64,000 bases of DNA from Luteitalea sp. TBR-22 (GTDB lineage: Bacteria > Acidobacteriota > Vicinamibacteria > Vicinamibacterales > Vicinamibacteraceae): positions 2,316,501 to 2,380,500 of the forward strand of contig NZ_AP024452.1 in assembly GCF_016865485.1 (NCBI RefSeq), in the 5' to 3' direction. This document shows positions 62,954-64,000 of the stretch, in pieces (the stretch's first letter is position 1; each line of letters begins with the position of its first letter). Both the position numbers and the translations under genes were made by a program. The notes under the pieces were generated by a model. That model did not search any database and was not told where the DNA came from. It saw nothing but the letters and a program-made list of their open reading frames with translations.

Positions 62954-63753
62954 GCGGGAAGCGGGAGTCGGGAGTCGGGAGCCGGGAGTCGGTCGGCAGG
63001 CCGCAGTTGGCGGTCGGCGGTGCGTCACCGGCATTCCCCACGCGGCGCGTATCGACGCGCCTCGCCAGGGGCGTCGTCGGGACATGCCTCGGGCTCGCAC
63101 TGTGCGCCGCGCCTGCGTATGCGCAGGACCCGGGCGGGACGGCCATGGCGCCGACGCCTCGAGCGTCACGCGTCGAGCTGAGCGCGCTCGGCGGCCTGTT
63201 CGGCAGCATCGAGCTGGGCAGCAGGGATGCCCTGATGTTGACCAACTCCGTGCCGACCAGCGGCCAGACGGCGCTGTTTGCCACCACGACCACGCAGCGA
63301 TCGGCGCCCCTTGTCGAGGGGCGGGTCGGCGTGCGGGTGTGGCGCGCGGTGTGGGTCGAGGGGGCCGCGAGCTACGCGCGCCCGGACTTCGCGGTCGCGA
63401 TTTCTGCCGACACCGAGGGTGCCCCGGACGTGACGGCCACCTCGAGACTCACGCAAGCGACCGCTGACGTGTCGGTGCACTATCGCTGGGAAGGGCGGCT
63501 CGCGCCGTACGTCTTCGGCGGCGGCGGGTACTTGCGGCAGCTCGATGAACCCCGCACGACGGCGGAGAACGGCTGGACGTACTTCGGGGGCGCCGGACTG
63601 CGCTGGCGCCTCGCGCCGGCGAGCCGAGGCTTCATGGGACGGCTGTCGATCCGCGGCGAGGCGCGCCTGCTGATGCTGCAGGGCGCCATCGCCTTTCCGG
63701 ACGACCGCGGGACCACGGTCAGCGTGCTGGGTGGCCTATCGCTGACCCTGTGA
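62950..63753 (+). CDS. Predicted outer-membrane beta-barrel protein (start uncertain)
   Basis: 267 residues from GTG 62950, which overlaps the protease stop (GTGA). The first ~20 residues (VSGKRESGVGSRESVG) are translated from a G-rich 7-bp repeat, and the real signal peptide starts near residue 37 (RLARGVVGTCLGLALCAAPAYAQ). TTG 63007 is an alternative start. The mature part has amphipathic strands (VEGRVGVRVWRAVWVEGAAS, ADVSVHYRWEGRLAPYVFGG, TYFGGAGLRWRLAP) and ends SVLGGLSLTL, like OmpW/OmpA-type barrels. No named family. Confidence 0.65.
   Translation: MSGKRESGVGSRESVGRPQLAVGGASPAFPTRRVSTRLARGVVGTCLGLALCAAPAYAQDPGGTAMAPTPRASRVELSALGGLFGSIELGSRDALMLTNSVPTSGQTALFATTTTQRSAPLVEGRVGVRVWRAVWVEGAASYARPDFAVAISADTEGAPDVTATSRLTQATADVSVHYRWEGRLAPYVFGGGGYLRQLDEPRTTAENGWTYFGGAGLRWRLAPASRGFMGRLSIRGEARLLMLQGAIAFPDDRGTTVSVLGGLSLTL
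62956..62992. repeat. Heptamer array (GGGAGTC)n with G-quadruplex pattern
   Basis: GGG at 62956, 62963, 62970, 62977 and 62984, each followed by a 4-nt loop (AAGC, AGTC, AGTC, AGCC, AGTC), then GG. Strict 7-bp period. It overlaps the start region of the barrel gene. Confidence 0.85.
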
Positions 63754-63761
63754 CGAGAGGT

Positions 63762-63895
63762 GGCAATTTGAAATGTGACATTTGAAATCGGGGCGGCTTG
63801 GCCTCTCGGCCTTGCTCGCTCGCGATATCTCGAAGGGGCAGCGCGGCGAGAGCCGCGCGCCCGTGAGAATTTCAAACTTCAAATTTCAAATTCAT
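63762..63895. repeat. Stop-codon-associated inverted-end repeat, copy 7 (134 bp)
   Basis: Left GGCAATTTGAAATGTGACAT, right AACTTCAAATTTCAAATTCAT, with two GC hairpins in the core. Begins 8 bp past the barrel gene stop; the right tip supplies the TGA (complement of 63892-63894) of the convergent gene. Confidence 0.85.
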
Positions 63896-64000
63896 CGCAC
63901 GCCGAGGATGATCTCGTTGGTCAGCTGATCGAGGCGCTCGTAGGCGAGGCCCTTGCTGGCGATCGCCTTGCGGTCGAAGGCCCGGTTGGCGAGCGCGCGC
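63892..64000 (-). CDS. C-terminal fragment of an unidentified protein (continues past window)
   Basis: The minus-strand frame reads ALANRAFDRKAIASKGLAYE then RLDQLTNEIILGVR and stop. Codon use is typical of the genome. Thirty-five residues are too few to name it; a sugar-isomerase-like end is one possibility. Its stop codon lies in repeat copy 7. Confidence 0.55.
   Translation of the reverse strand, partial: RALANRAFDRKAIASKGLAYERLDQLTNEIILGVR

Overview
The window is a very GC-rich (roughly 68-70 %) stretch of a diderm bacterial chromosome. LPS genes (hldD, lpxD, lpxB), TolC and other outer-membrane proteins show an outer membrane. A PadR regulator next to an ADOP-type duplicated permease (a family named after Acidobacteria), 6S RNA lying between zapA and rny, and abundant short intergenic repeats suggest Acidobacteriota, probably class Vicinamibacteria. 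The taxonomic call is inference from gene content and style. I see no phage, transposase, CRISPR array or rRNA; there is one tRNA gene (Val, GAC).

Layout. 1-2.3 kb: end of an Slt-type lytic transglycosylase and an ECF transporter S-component. 2.4-9.7 kb: aminotransferase, then three large polytopic GT-C/GT39-like membrane proteins, two of them divergent over only 27 bp. 9.9-15.6 kb: a beta-barrel protein, a heterodimeric ABC exporter and hldD. 15.7-20 kb: PadR + ADOP permease and a degenerate hybrid histidine kinase. 20-35 kb: a long minus-strand housekeeping block that reads envC, ctpA-like, tRNA-Val, thrS, infC, rpmI, rplT, pheS, pheT, zapB-like, zapA, 6S RNA, rny, thiL, 3D-domain protein, methyltransferase. 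35-36.6 kb: ruvX-mltG on the plus strand. 36.7-42.5 kb: hsp20, ymdB, xseA, xseB, ispA, tlyA, nadK as one tightly overlapping minus-strand operon. 42.9 kb: a second, divergent hsp20. 43.4-51 kb: a sigma54-type activator followed by a small NHLP-like protein, TolC, HlyD, two ABC ATPases and an ABC-2 permease. 51-55.3 kb: small proteins, gatCA, an S1/P1-nuclease-like protein. 55.5-63.8 kb: lpxD, an M16 protease pair, lpxB, a matrixin-like protease and a beta-barrel protein.

Expression logic visible in the sequence. Inside operons genes are joined by GTGA, ATGA or TGATG overlaps. At operon heads many starts have no Shine-Dalgarno; instead a TAnnnT -10 box sits 6-9 nt upstream, so the mRNA should begin at or within a few bases of the start codon (leaderless). 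infC probably starts at AUC behind a perfect AAGGAGG.

The most unusual layer is the repeat landscape: (i) a 100-135 bp element with AT-rich inverted ends whose GG(C/T)AATT tips sit at, or supply, stop codons; (ii) arrays with a strict 7-bp period but different sequence in each array, two of them with in-frame copies inside coding sequences; (iii) perfect 9-10 bp-arm palindromes with a 2-nt spacer, one inside a gene. These explain most of the non-coding DNA and some odd linkers in otherwise conserved proteins.
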